A DNA stretch of 64,000 bases, taken from assembly GCA_023475025.1 (NCBI GenBank), contig JAMCWB010000051.1, positions 1-64,000 on the forward strand, written 5' to 3'. The notes under the pieces were generated by a model, which was given only the letters and a program-made list of their open reading frames with translations, did not search any database and was not told the DNA's origin. Both the position numbers and the translations under genes were made by a program. Below are positions 29,205 to 38,489 of this stretch, in pieces. Position 1 is the first letter of the stretch; each line of letters opens with the position of its first letter. The stretch is from Gammaproteobacteria bacterium (GTDB taxonomy: Bacteria; Pseudomonadota; Gammaproteobacteria; Pseudomonadales; Pseudomonadaceae).

Positions 29205-30422
29205 TCAATCCACCAGTGCTGCATTGATGATCGCGCGCAGGTTCTGCCGGATCGGATAACTGGAGGAGGGGATCAGCTGGGTCATGAAGATCATCAGCAG
29301 GTCCTCTTCCGGGTCAATAAAAAAGTTGGTACTGGCCATGCCACCCCAGCCGTACTCGCCGGTTGAACCTATGGTCTGGGATTTGGCCACATCTTGCTTG
29401 ACGGAAAAGCCAAGACCGAAGCCGGTGCCTTCGTAGGGCGTTTCACTGAAGGCGCCTACGCTGTAGCCGGGCAGATCGCATTGACCGGGCAGGTGATTCA
29501 GGCGCATGAATTCAAGGGTCTTGCGACCAATGATGCGCGCGCCGTCAAGCTCTCCACCATTAGCCAGCGCCTGGGCAAAACGGAAATAATCATCCATACA
29601 GGACACCAGGCCACCGCCACCCGAGAGATAGCCATGCCTGCGCACAAAGGCGGAATCGGTCGGGTCATCCTGCAGACGCATGCGATTTCCAGGCTGGTAT
29701 TCGTAGCAGGCGGCAAAGCGATAGGCCTGATCCTCCGGCACCTGGAACCAGCTACTGTGCATGCCCAGCGGGTCGAAGATATGCTGCTTGAAATAAGCAT
29801 CCAGCGACATGCCACTGAGCAGCTGCACCAGATAGCCGCATACGTCGGTTGACACCGAATAGTTCCAGGCGGTGCCAGGGCTGAACTCCAATGGCAGGCG
29901 CGACAGTTCATCCACCAGGCTGTCCAGCGTCAGGCTGGCATTGCCGTCAAGGCGCAGTTCGCGGTAGGCCGCATCTACGTTGGTACGATTCATGAAGCCG
30001 TAAGTCAGGCCTGATTGATGTGTCAACAGATCACGGATAGTCATCGGCCGTTGGCAGGGTGTCGTCAGAAAATTGGGGTACACACCGGCCTTGTAGACCT
30101 GCAGGTTGCTCCAGGCCGGAATATACTTGTGCACCGGATCATCCAGCAGAAAGCGCCCTTGCTCATACAGCTGCATCAAAGCGACCGAGGTGATCGGCTT
30201 GGTCATTGAGTAGATGCGGAACAGGGTGTCGCGTGTCATCGGCAACTGCCGCTCGACATCCCTCAACCCCTGGGCTTGCAGGTAGCAAATCTCGCCATGC
30301 CGGGCGACCAGCGTCAGAGTGCCCGGCATACGCCCGGGATCGATATAATCACGCTGCAGGAAATCGGTAATCCGTGCCAGGCGCTGGCAATCCATTCCGG
30401 CAATTACAGAGGCTTGAGTCAT
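29205..30422 (-). CDS. Beta-lactamase-fold serine hydrolase
   Basis: A 405-residue class C beta-lactamase/esterase-family protein. The nucleophile motif SMTK is in [24 protein letters not shown] supplies the YxN-like second motif (YSV), and [17 protein letters not shown] is the C-terminal region typical of EstB-like esterases. No signal peptide is seen, so a cytoplasmic esterase or amidase is more likely than a resistance beta-lactamase. ATG 30422 has AGGA upstream; it starts 16 bases after the small thioredoxin-like gene. Confidence 0.85.
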   Translation of the reverse strand: MTQASVIAGMDCQRLARITDFLQRDYIDPGRMPGTLTLVARHGEICYLQAQGLRDVERQLPMTRDTLFRIYSMTKPITSVALMQLYEQGRFLLDDPVHKYIPAWSNLQVYKAGVYPNFLTTPCQRPMTIRDLLTHQSGLTYGFMNRTNVDAAYRELRLDGNASLTLDSLVDELSRLPLEFSPGTAWNYSVSTDVCGYLVQLLSGMSLDAYFKQHIFDPLGMHSSWFQVPEDQAYRFAACYEYQPGNRMRLQDDPTDSAFVRRHGYLSGGGGLVSCMDDYFRFAQALANGGELDGARIIGRKTLEFMRLNHLPGQCDLPGYSVGAFSETPYEGTGFGLGFSVKQDVAKSQTIGSTGEYGWGGMASTNFFIDPEEDLLMIFMTQLIPSSSYPIRQNLRAIINAALVD

Positions 30423-30438
30423 GGCTTGTCCTGAGTGG

Positions 30439-30855
30439 TTACAGATGTTGCTGCAACAGGTGGCGAATATGATCGACGGTTTCCGGGTGGTCGACCCGGC
30501 CGAGCTGTTCACCATTGCCGTCCAGTAAAATCAGGTCAGCATCCTGGGTATCAAACTGACGGGCAAAGGCCTGGCCGCGTGGCTGGCCCAGGTGGGCAAC
30601 GCGTAATTCGACGTGCTCACGCTCCTCGGCAGTCAGCCGGCCCATCAGCTCCATGACTTCGCCGCCGCCCACAAAGTTCACGTCTCGGGTCAGAACCAGT
30701 ACCGGCATACCCTGACCAATAATATCCAGATCTGTGGAAATCACTCCGCGGGGCAGGTTTTGCCAACCAACTACCAGGACCATGGTCAGCAATAATCCCA
30801 TAAAGCTGAATTTCACGGCAGGATGAATACGGCGGGTGCGGGCTTCTGATGTCAT
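30439..30855 (-). CDS. Membrane-anchored thioredoxin-like protein lacking CxxC
   Basis: A 138-residue protein with one N-terminal membrane helix ([16 protein letters not shown]) and a periplasmic domain. The pattern [15 protein letters not shown], then [34 protein letters not shown] and a final helix, fits a thioredoxin-like fold, but the CxxC site is replaced by VNFVGG and the protein has no cysteine at all. First gene of the operon leading to the serine hydrolase, galE and mvaB. No family name is recognised. Confidence 0.6.
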   Translation of the reverse strand: MTSEARTRRIHPAVKFSFMGLLLTMVLVVGWQNLPRGVISTDLDIIGQGMPVLVLTRDVNFVGGGEVMELMGRLTAEEREHVELRVAHLGQPRGQAFARQFDTQDADLILLDGNGEQLGRVDHPETVDHIRHLLQQHL

Positions 30856-30960
30856 GGGAACTCCTGAGTTGCATGTTTACCTGATTATCGCATAGCTCTG
30901 CCTGCCTGCGCAGGTTCTGGCTGCTTTCTGTATAGCGAGAAATATCACCCGAATGGGTGA

Positions 30961-31287
30961 GTCAAAAACACTCTGGGCTGTCTTGCGGCAATTAACTCTG
31001 TGGCATTCGGTGCTACTGCGCCCTTTATTGGCCTGTTTGGCACGGTCTGGGGCATCATGAACAGCTTTGCCAACATTGCCACCATGCAGTCCGCCAGTCT
31101 GGCGATTGTTGCCCCGGGGATTGCCGAGGCGCTGCTGGCAACCGCGCTGGGCCTGTTTGCTGCCATTCCGGCGGTGATGATCTTCAACAAGTTCGCCCGT
31201 GACATCAACGGCTTTGTGGGTGCGCTGGACAACTTTACCGCCGAGATGATTGCCAATGTCTCGCGACAGATTGACGAGGCGAACTGA
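30961..31287 (+). pseudogene. 5'-truncated exbB/tolQ-type proton channel gene
   Basis: From GTG 31000 the frame gives TAPFIGLFGTVWGIMNSF and EALLATALGLFAAIPAVMIFNKFARDI, the second and third membrane helices of ExbB. The first helix and the large cytoplasmic domain are missing: codons 30961-30999 upstream are not ExbB-like, a stop lies at 30958, and no Shine-Dalgarno precedes GTG 31000. Full ExbB is about 240 residues; 96 remain. The frame is otherwise undamaged and ends two bases before exbD. Probably a deletion product; the intact partner subunit would have to come from elsewhere. Confidence 0.75.
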
Positions 31288-31289
31288 TC

Positions 31290-31724
31290 ATGGGCATCCA
31301 GTTCAACTCCGGCCCCTCGGTCAAGCGACACAATTACCAACAGAACGCGGAAATGAACATCACGCCTTTTGTTGACGTAATGCTGGTGTTGCTGATCATT
31401 TTCATGGTCGCTGCGCCGCTGGCGACGGTCGATATTCCGGTCGACCTGCCCAGTAATACGGCTACCACCTCGCCACCGCCAACAGACCCGGTGTACATCA
31501 GTGTGCAAGCTGACGGGCAACTCTTTGTTCAGGAAGAGCCCATGGAACTGGCTACCCTGGCGGCCAGCGTGCATGCCTACACCAAGGGCAACCCGGAAAC
31601 CCGGATGTATCTGCGCGGTGACCGCGCGATCGATTACGGTACCCTGATGCGGGTCATGAATGCCCTGCAACGAGCCGGCTATAGCCGCATCAGCCTGGTT
31701 GCTACGGAAGATCAGGGGCTCTGA
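31290..31724 (+). CDS. exbD: ExbD/TolR family biopolymer transport protein
   Basis: A 144-residue ExbD. The single membrane helix carries the essential proton-path aspartate in ITPFVDVMLVLLIIFMV; the periplasmic part ends RGDRAIDYGTLMRVMNALQRAGYSRISLVA as expected. ExbD works with ExbB to pass proton-motive force to TonB-like proteins. Its stop TGA overlaps the ATG of the following TonB-anchored gene, so the two are coupled. Confidence 0.93.
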   Translation: MGIQFNSGPSVKRHNYQQNAEMNITPFVDVMLVLLIIFMVAAPLATVDIPVDLPSNTATTSPPPTDPVYISVQADGQLFVQEEPMELATLAASVHAYTKGNPETRMYLRGDRAIDYGTLMRVMNALQRAGYSRISLVATEDQGL

Positions 31725-34420
31725 TGGCTGCCGACGACGCACGTCAATGGCTGCCACGCCTGGTTGTCATCGGGCTGTCCCTGGTGCTGCATGCAGCGCT
31801 GGTCGCCTGGTTGATGAGTGGCCGCTTCAGCCAACCGATTGAGCCGCCGGTGACGGTGGTTGCCGTGGATATGGTGATTCCGCCGCCTGCGCCGCCACCC
31901 AGTGAACCGGCGCCACGCGTTTTACCGGACCGGCCATCAACCCAGGCCAGCTTCGCCTGCACCGGTGCCTTGCCTGCTGTGCATCGACAGATCTGCGCCA
32001 GTGACAGCCTGTCGCAACTCGAGCGCCAGGTGACCGAGCACTACCGTGAATTACGCCTGGCACTGGATTTTCCGGGGCGTTTGCTGCTCGATAGTAATCA
32101 ACGCCTGTGGAGTACCAGTCTGGGTAACGTCTGCTCCATCACCGCAGAAACAAGTACTCAGGTCAACGGCAACGCGCAACAGCAAGCCTGCTTGACTATG
32201 CAGCACGCGCGCCGTCTGGAGCAATTACGTGGCTGGCCACAACCCGAATCGCGAGGAAACCAGAGTCGTCACGCAATGGCCAGTTATGCCGAGTACCGTC
32301 TGGCCGACAACCGTAATCCGGCCGTGTGCGAACCCCTGCAAGCCAGCCTGAATGAGCAACTGCGCAGCAAAGGCATGCCCGATGCGGCGCAGTTGCCTGG
32401 CGCCCGTTTGCTGGCATCCAGCGATGGTAACCAGCAGCGCCTGGAGCGGGAAGGGCGCAACTACCGGATTGATAGCTATACCCCTGGCCTGATGGCCGGC
32501 TACCAGGTACGCAGCCGCGGGCTGACCCTGAATAATGAACTGATTTTTGATGACAGCGACCTGCCCACTTGGGTAGCAACCCTGCCGAACTATGGTGGTC
32601 GTGCCCATGCCTCATCCTCGCAGACTGGGGATTATGGGCGCCTGGAGCTGTTCGAGTGGCAAGACCAGGTCCTGCTGCTGGTCAACGAAACCTGGGGCTT
32701 CTACTCACCGGCGGCGCGAGGAGAATCCGCCTTCGCCGGCATTTATCGGCTGCAAGGCAGACAGCTGGAGCCCCAGTGCCTGATGCGCACCTATCTGACG
32801 CCGCCGCGTTACAACACCCTGGCCGGCCTGCCGGTGTACAGCGAACTGCAAGAGATGCTGGATGAGTTACGTGGCCAGCCGCTGGCAGCCTTTGCCCAGC
32901 ACGAACGGCGCGACAACCACCAGCTATGGCTGGAAAACCAATGGACCTTGCTCAACCTGCCGCTGCTGGGCGCCGATGCATGGCAGCGCTATGGCCGCGA
33001 AGCCGCTGTGGGTCAACGTCAGGATGCTGCGCTTGAGGCACTGTTCCAATGGTCCGAACGCAATATCAATAACAAGGCATTCTATCGCCGACTGATGCCG
33101 ATGCTGCAGCCGGCGCATCAGGAGTTGAAAGTCATGTTTGCCGATCAGGGGCTGACTTCTGAAGAGGCCGAACGGGCGGCTGATCTGCTGTTTCACGAAA
33201 CCTTCGCCCGTGCCCTGGAAAATCTGCAAGCGCCAGAAACCTTGCCAGAGGCACCTCTACCAGCCTTTGCCAGCTATCGTCCGCGTTATGCCATGGCGCC
33301 GGCCGCCGGAGCCCTGGAACAGGGCCGCAACTTTGCTACCCTGCATAGCGTGGTTCTCAATCGGGCGCCGCTGAACGTGGTCAATGACTTCATTGACTAT
33401 GAAACCGACACTTACGGTCGTGAACGGCGCGGCCTGGCTGCTGAGGATGACAGTGCGCTTCTGGCCGCTGTGTATCAACCTGAAACCCTGGAGCTCTTGC
33501 TGCGCCGAGGCTTCGATGTCAATCACAGCAATCGTTGGGGACGCACCGCGCTGATGAATGCCGCCGCGGCCAATCAGGCAGACTCCGTGCGTCTGCTGCT
33601 GCAAGCCGGAGCTGACGTGCATGCCCAAACCCGTTCGGTGGAGGGTGCCGGGGTAGGCGGCCTGGAACGCCAGCAGGCTAACAGCGGGCGCCAGACGGCA
33701 CTGCTTTTGGCAGCCAACCACGCCGATGCCGGCGTGATCGAGCAGTTGCTGGATGCCGGGGCAGACCGGGAAACCTGGAGTGGCTATAGCCGTCAGATCT
33801 GTCAGGCACTGGAGAGCAACCAGCGCCTGGACGCCAGAGAACGTAATGGGCTGACCAGCGGCCTCTGTGCGCAGCGCTTCGAGCCTGTGCCTGTCACCCG
33901 TCAGGCAGCGGCCAATCTGCATGCCGGTGATGAGTTGATCGTTCGTGAAGCGGGGGCTGATTATGCGATTCGTCTGCGCACACGTGAGCCGAGCGTGCTC
34001 TTTACCCGTAGCCTGCAAATGGCACCGAATCGCATGCAAAGAAACCTGACATCACATGCCACAACCATTGCGCGGGCAATCACAACCCGGCTGAATGCCC
34101 GCAGGGATGGCCAGTTCATGCTCTATTTTCCGGACCTGCGCGCCAACCGCGAGGATCGTCTGGTCTTTGAGGCAGGCTTTCCGGTCATCGGTGCCACCGG
34201 CAATGCAGCAGGCTTCCATTTGCGTGAAATCCCGGAGCAACAGGTTCTCAGCCTGATTTACGACCCGGCGATACACTCGGTCGAAACAGCCTGGCGCCAG
34301 TTGTACAGCGCTGCACTGACCCAAGGCTTTGAGCCCTCGCATCAGGGCTACATCATCACCCATCGCGGTGGTGGCACCAGCGAGTACCAGCTGGTGGTCA
34401 GCGAACGTCAATCACCCTGA
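31724..34420 (+). CDS. TonB-anchored LprI/ankyrin/GyrI-like multidomain protein
   Basis: An 898-residue protein coupled to exbD. Residues 13-31 form one helix containing SLVLH (Ser19, His23), matching the S-x3-H signature by which TonB engages ExbB/ExbD; a proline-rich stretch follows (IPPPAPPPSEPAP, about 52-65). Residues 77-168 look like an LprI/DUF1311 domain with Cys79, Cys91, Cys137 and Cys156. About 180-560 is unassigned. Two or three ankyrin repeats lie near 575-690 (NRWGRTALMNAAAANQADSV, LLLAANHADAGVIEQLL). The last 150 residues resemble a GyrI-like ligand-binding domain (YFPDLRANRED, EAGFPVIG, VETAWRQLYSAAL). The TonB C-terminal domain is absent. All of it beyond residue 31 should be periplasmic. 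Architecture is seen; function is unknown. Confidence 0.75.
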   Translation: MAADDARQWLPRLVVIGLSLVLHAALVAWLMSGRFSQPIEPPVTVVAVDMVIPPPAPPPSEPAPRVLPDRPSTQASFACTGALPAVHRQICASDSLSQLERQVTEHYRELRLALDFPGRLLLDSNQRLWSTSLGNVCSITAETSTQVNGNAQQQACLTMQHARRLEQLRGWPQPESRGNQSRHAMASYAEYRLADNRNPAVCEPLQASLNEQLRSKGMPDAAQLPGARLLASSDGNQQRLEREGRNYRIDSYTPGLMAGYQVRSRGLTLNNELIFDDSDLPTWVATLPNYGGRAHASSSQTGDYGRLELFEWQDQVLLLVNETWGFYSPAARGESAFAGIYRLQGRQLEPQCLMRTYLTPPRYNTLAGLPVYSELQEMLDELRGQPLAAFAQHERRDNHQLWLENQWTLLNLPLLGADAWQRYGREAAVGQRQDAALEALFQWSERNINNKAFYRRLMPMLQPAHQELKVMFADQGLTSEEAERAADLLFHETFARALENLQAPETLPEAPLPAFASYRPRYAMAPAAGALEQGRNFATLHSVVLNRAPLNVVNDFIDYETDTYGRERRGLAAEDDSALLAAVYQPETLELLLRRGFDVNHSNRWGRTALMNAAAANQADSVRLLLQAGADVHAQTRSVEGAGVGGLERQQANSGRQTALLLAANHADAGVIEQLLDAGADRETWSGYSRQICQALESNQRLDARERNGLTSGLCAQRFEPVPVTRQAAANLHAGDELIVREAGADYAIRLRTREPSVLFTRSLQMAPNRMQRNLTSHATTIARAITTRLNARRDGQFMLYFPDLRANREDRLVFEAGFPVIGATGNAAGFHLREIPEQQVLSLIYDPAIHSVETAWRQLYSAALTQGFEPSHQGYIITHRGGGTSEYQLVVSERQSP

Positions 34421-34423
34421 CGC

Positions 34424-34466
34424 CATGATCCCGGCGGTCTGCTAGACTGCAGCCGCCGGGATCATG
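34424..34466. repeat. 14-bp perfect inverted repeat, possible terminator
   Basis: Arms CATGATCCCGGCGG (34424-34437) and its exact complement (34453-34466) flank a 15-base loop. It lies three bases after the stop of the TonB-anchored gene and 28 bases before the phospholipase D lipoprotein start. No T-run follows, so it is either a Rho-independent-like hairpin without the tail or an operator; the loop contains TAGACT, a weak -10 match. Confidence 0.6.
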
Positions 34467-34494
34467 TGGGTTCCGGGTGAAAGGGAGATCCGGC

Positions 34495-36021
34495 TTGCTC
34501 ACCATCCGCGCATTCTGCCTGGTCGTACTGACCAGCCTTGTATACGGTTGTGCTACGCATTTACCGCAGCATGCCTTGCCGCCCAGTTTTGTATTGCCGG
34601 CGCAGGACGATGCGCCGCTGACGCGTTACCTGGATAACCGCCTGGTTGCCCCTGAGGTCTGGTCAGCCTTCAATCCACTGTATGAGGGCAAGGACGCCCT
34701 GGCAGCGCGCCTCTACCTGATTGATCAGGCACGTTCCGGCATCGATCTGCAAACCTACATCTATGCTGGCGATACCACCGGCCAGTTGATTTCTGCCCAC
34801 CTGCTTCAGGCCGCCGATCGTGGTGTGCGCGTGCGCATTCTGGTGGACGATATCGGCAGTGGGCTGAGCGATGTCAAGGTGACCAGCCTCGATTGGCACC
34901 CAAATATTGAAGTGCGTCTGTTCAACCCGTTGAAACTGCGTACTTTCCGCTTGCTCAGCAAGGTGGGCGAATTTGGCCGCATCAACCATCGTATGCACAA
35001 TAAACTGCTGGTTGCTGATGGTGTGGCGATGATTACCGGTGGACGTAATATCGGTGACGAGTATTTCGCCCTGAGTCCAATGGATTTTCAGGACATCGAT
35101 ATCATTGGTCTGGGCCCGATTGCACGGGATGCCGGCGGAAGCTTTGACCTGTTCTGGAATCACGACCTGTCTCAGCCGGTCAGCAAGATCTTGCGCCGCA
35201 GTGACGACAAGGCCCTGGCCAAACTGCGCAGCGAACTGACCTCGGTACGTCGACAGGCGGCTCGTGGCCCTTTGATGGAAGCGGTTGCTGAGTCAAACTT
35301 TATCCGCGCGCTGCAAGAGGATCGCCTGGCCTGGTATCAGGGGCCTGCCGAATGGTTGTTTGATCCACCGGCAAAAGCCGACACCCACAGTGAACTCACC
35401 GGCGAGCCTTTTCTGACCCGCAGCCTGGCACGGCACACCGCAGCGCTGGAGCATGAACTGCTGGTGATGAGCGCCTACTTTATTCCAGGCGAGCAGGGCA
35501 ACAATGCTTTTCAGCGTTTGCGGGAGCGGGGCGTCAGTGTCTCGATTCTTACCAACTCGCTGGCCAGTACCGATGTGCTGGCGGTACACAGTGGCTACGC
35601 ACGTTACCGCAAGCCGTTGCTGGAGTCCGGTGTCGAACTATGGGAGTTGCGCCCGCTGGCGGCACAGCATGAACGCGTCAATACTTTTGTGGGCGATTCA
35701 TTGGCCAGCCTGCATGCGAAAAAACTGATTTTTGATCGGCAGTCTGTTTTCATCGGCTCGTTGAACCTGGACCCGCGGTCCGTCAACCTGAACACCGAAG
35801 CGGGTGTGTTGGTAGAACATACTGCGCTGGCTGACTATATGCACAGCCTGTTTGAGCGCTGGACCGATGAGGACTATGCCTGGAGATTGTCTTTGAACGA
35901 GCGCGGTGAACTGCAGTGGCTGGCGGAGGGCGAGGTCTGGACACGTGAACCAGATGCCAGTCGCACGCGCCGCCTTATCACCTGGCTGGTTGGCTGGCTT
36001 CCGATAGAAAGCCAGCTATAA
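34495..36021 (+). CDS. Phospholipase D-family lipoprotein (ClsC/YmdC-like)
   Basis: A 508-residue protein with two HKD phospholipase D motifs: HNKLLVADGVAMITGGRN and HAKKLIFDRQSVFIGSLNLDPRS. The N-terminus (AFCLVVLTSLVYGCATH) is a lipoprotein signal with the acceptor cysteine in VYGC. Similar proteins act as cardiolipin synthases using PE and PG. TTG 34495 is preferred because GGGAG lies seven bases upstream; a GTG at 34477 would contain that site. It converges with a second PLD-type gene, cls, with seven bases between the two ends. Confidence 0.88.
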   Translation: MLTIRAFCLVVLTSLVYGCATHLPQHALPPSFVLPAQDDAPLTRYLDNRLVAPEVWSAFNPLYEGKDALAARLYLIDQARSGIDLQTYIYAGDTTGQLISAHLLQAADRGVRVRILVDDIGSGLSDVKVTSLDWHPNIEVRLFNPLKLRTFRLLSKVGEFGRINHRMHNKLLVADGVAMITGGRNIGDEYFALSPMDFQDIDIIGLGPIARDAGGSFDLFWNHDLSQPVSKILRRSDDKALAKLRSELTSVRRQAARGPLMEAVAESNFIRALQEDRLAWYQGPAEWLFDPPAKADTHSELTGEPFLTRSLARHTAALEHELLVMSAYFIPGEQGNNAFQRLRERGVSVSILTNSLASTDVLAVHSGYARYRKPLLESGVELWELRPLAAQHERVNTFVGDSLASLHAKKLIFDRQSVFIGSLNLDPRSVNLNTEAGVLVEHTALADYMHSLFERWTDEDYAWRLSLNERGELQWLAEGEVWTREPDASRTRRLITWLVGWLPIESQL

Positions 36022-36028
36022 CAGCGGT

Positions 36029-37474
36029 TTAGAGTATAGGGCTCATAAAATACATCAAGCGTTCAAGGCCGCGCGACAGGCGTCCTCTTGTTTGCCATTG
36101 CGCCAAAGAAAGCGGCTGGCTACTGGCGCAGTAACGCTCTAACAATTCACCGACCTCAGCACAGCTGACGGGGTTGAACAGCGCAACGGTTAACTCGAAA
36201 TTGAGCTGCAGGCTGCGAATATCCAGATTCACACTGCCCACCAGTGCCAGCTCATCATCCATCAGCATGGCCTTGGTATGCAGCAGCCCTCCCTCAAACA
36301 GCAGAATTTGCACACCGGCCTGCAGCAAAGGTTCGTAGTAGGACCGGCTGGCCCAGCCGACCATGACCGAATCATTGCGTTTGGGCACCAGTAAGCGCAC
36401 CTTCACGCCACGCTTGGCCGCATGACACAAGGCATCAAAAATCGCTTCCGAGGGTACGAAATAGGGCGTGCTGATAATAATGCTGCGGTTGGCGCGGTAA
36501 ATACTCGCCAGTACCGACTGCCCGATAAGGTCATCACCGATGCCTGGGCCGGAAGGCAGAATAGACAGCCAGTGATCGGCACGCTCATTGCCCGCCGGCA
36601 ATACCGGCAAGCGGCGCTGACCAGTTTCCACCTCCCAGTCCCAGGCAAACACCTTGGCCAGCCCTGCGGCGGCCTGGCCTTCGATACGCAGCATGGTATC
36701 GATCCAGGGGCCAACGCGTTTGCCACGCTTAAAGCAATCCGGATCGGCGATGTTCATCGAGCCGGTAAAGGCCAGACGATCATCAATCACGATCAGCTTA
36801 CGGTGCAGGCGCAAATCAATCCGGTTAACCAGCGCCCGCCACAAGCGAACGGGCAGGGCAGGTACCACCTCGATACCAGCCTGGACCATGCGTTTGCGCC
36901 AACGGGAACGGAAAAAGCGCCGGCTGCCGGCATGATCGATCAGGATGGAGACTTTGACGCCGCGCTCACTCGCTGCGATCAAGGCCTCAGACAGTTCGTC
37001 GACACGTCCACCGTTATGCCAGATGTAAGTCTCGATGCGAATACTGTCCTGAGCCTGGGCAATATCCGCCTGCAGGCTGGCAAAGATCTGTGCCGGCGTG
37101 TCGAGTACCTGTAACTGTTCATAGCCCAGCGCGCCAATGCCCACCCGTTGCGCCAGAAGCTGGTGCACAGCGAGCGATTGCTGGCCACCTGGCAGTGGAA
37201 TGTCATCAGACGACAAACCGTTTTTCAGGTTATCCAGGTAAGGGTCAACCATGGCCTGCGCCCGAGCAGCACGCTGCCGGCCAAGATTCAGCTCACCGAG
37301 CATCAAATACAGGATGGCGCCGAAAACCGGCAGAATGTAGATCACCAACAACCATGCCAGGCTGGCACTGACCGCCCGACGTTTGGTAATTACCCGCAAA
37401 GTCACGCCGGCCGTAAACAGCCAGTAGAAAATCGCCAGGGCGATACCGAGAATACTTTGCAGGCTTTCCCACAT
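36029..37474 (-). CDS. cls: Cardiolipin synthase (ClsA type)
   Basis: A 481-residue inner-membrane enzyme. Two N-terminal helices (ILGIALAIFYWLFTAGVTLRV and AWLLVIYILPVFGAILYLML) are followed by two HKD motifs, HRKLIVIDDRLAFTGSMNIAD and HTKAMLMDDELALVGSVNLD. It joins two phosphatidylglycerols to cardiolipin plus glycerol. It starts 12 bases after tusE on the same strand, so it probably belongs to the tusDCBE transcript. Confidence 0.93.
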   Translation of the reverse strand: MWESLQSILGIALAIFYWLFTAGVTLRVITKRRAVSASLAWLLVIYILPVFGAILYLMLGELNLGRQRAARAQAMVDPYLDNLKNGLSSDDIPLPGGQQSLAVHQLLAQRVGIGALGYEQLQVLDTPAQIFASLQADIAQAQDSIRIETYIWHNGGRVDELSEALIAASERGVKVSILIDHAGSRRFFRSRWRKRMVQAGIEVVPALPVRLWRALVNRIDLRLHRKLIVIDDRLAFTGSMNIADPDCFKRGKRVGPWIDTMLRIEGQAAAGLAKVFAWDWEVETGQRRLPVLPAGNERADHWLSILPSGPGIGDDLIGQSVLASIYRANRSIIISTPYFVPSEAIFDALCHAAKRGVKVRLLVPKRNDSVMVGWASRSYYEPLLQAGVQILLFEGGLLHTKAMLMDDELALVGSVNLDIRSLQLNFELTVALFNPVSCAEVGELLERYCASSQPLSLAQWQTRGRLSRGLERLMYFMSPIL

Positions 37475-37486
37475 AGGCTGGATTCT

Positions 37487-37825
37487 CTACAGGCAGTTGT
37501 CGGGCTTCGGCAAGCCGGCCAGCTTGCTGGCCAACTTGGCGGGACTGCCCGGGAATAGCTGCAACAGGTACATGCTCTTGCCCTTGTCGGCGCCCAGGTG
37601 CTGGCCAACATACTTGACCAGAGGCCGCATCGCCGGGGACAGCTGAAACTCGGCATGAAACTGGCGCAATAAATCAATGACCTCCATATGCGCCGGCGTC
37701 AGCTCGATACCTTCGCGTTCAGCCAGCGCTGAGGCAACGGCAGGGTCCCAGTCACTGCGGTCACGCAAAAAGCCATCCTTATCCAGGGCAAGGCGGCGCG
37801 TACCCACTTTAAGTTCGTTACTCAC
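37487..37825 (-). CDS. tusE: Sulfur relay protein TusE (DsrC family)
   Basis: A 112-residue DsrC-family protein, last of the Tus relay that carries persulfide to MnmA for 2-thiolation of tRNA wobble uridine. The conserved penultimate cysteine is present (LPKPDNCL), and DWDPAVASALAEREGIELTPAHMEVI is typical. GTG 37825 overlaps the tusB stop (GTGA), so the start is set by coupling. Confidence 0.93.
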   Translation of the reverse strand: MSNELKVGTRRLALDKDGFLRDRSDWDPAVASALAEREGIELTPAHMEVIDLLRQFHAEFQLSPAMRPLVKYVGQHLGADKGKSMYLLQLFPGSPAKLASKLAGLPKPDNCL

Positions 37826-38124
37826 CAGCTGACTACCTTCTGCTGCTCTGTGCACAGGGCAACCATATCCAGATAATTGATCTTGTTGATTCGCGCGGGC
37901 AGATCATCCAGGGGAATACCGCGCGCCACCAGATCAGTTTCCATGGCATATATATCAACGGTATTGGGTAGCAGGCGTAATGATTGGCTGAAGGCGGTGC
38001 CCGGCAAGAGCGCATAGACTGCATCTTCAATCAGCAGCAGGCTCTGCCGACTACCCAACGAGCGCAGGCAGCTACTGAAGCTGGGATGATTGACCGGGGA
38101 ATGGCGAACAATGTGCAGTATCAC
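37822..38124 (-). CDS. tusB: Sulfur relay protein TusB (DsrH)
   Basis: A 100-residue DsrH-family subunit of the TusBCD complex. It starts at GTG 38124 (V-ILHIVRHSP) because AAGGAG lies seven bases upstream; the longer open frame to 38235 runs into tusC. It overlaps tusE by four bases. Confidence 0.9.
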   Translation of the reverse strand: MILHIVRHSPVNHPSFSSCLRSLGSRQSLLLIEDAVYALLPGTAFSQSLRLLPNTVDIYAMETDLVARGIPLDDLPARINKINYLDMVALCTEQQKVVSW

Positions 38125-38134
38125 CCTTGGCTCC

Positions 38135-38488
38135 TTACAGGTTGATGACCTGATCATAGTGCTCCAGCAGCGAAGTAATTTCCGCGCCTGAGAGTGAGCG
38201 TACATCCAGCTGACACTGACGTACCTGCAATCCACGCTCGGTCAGGGAATGCTGGCAAACCATCAGATCCTCCACCCCGAATAACGGCAAAGCCTGCAGG
38301 TTGGCTGCCAGTGATTTTTGCTGCACCTGAGCAGCATCCTGGCCCTTGAGCAGCTGCAGGACGCCATCATTCATGAACAGGATGCCTACCGGCACGCCAA
38401 AGGCGGCCGATGCCAATGCCAGATCCAGTGCCTCGCGAGCAGCATGCTGAAAAGGGGAGTGGTGGCTGATAATCAATAGACTTTGCAT
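38135..38488 (-). CDS. tusC: Sulfur relay protein TusC (DsrF)
   Basis: A 117-residue DsrE/F-like protein (SLLIISHHSPFQHAAREALDLALASAAF and VGILFMNDGVLQLLKGQ). ATG 38488 sits one base after the tusD stop. Part of the TusBCD heterohexamer that accepts sulfur from TusA. Confidence 0.9.
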   Translation of the reverse strand: MQSLLIISHHSPFQHAAREALDLALASAAFGVPVGILFMNDGVLQLLKGQDAAQVQQKSLAANLQALPLFGVEDLMVCQHSLTERGLQVRQCQLDVRSLSGAEITSLLEHYDQVINL

Positions 38489-38489
38489 C

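Noticed and set aside
30945-31757. Minus-strand ORF of 270 codons
   Set aside because: Antisense to exbB remnant and exbD, whose protein similarity is clear; the minus product has no recognisable features.
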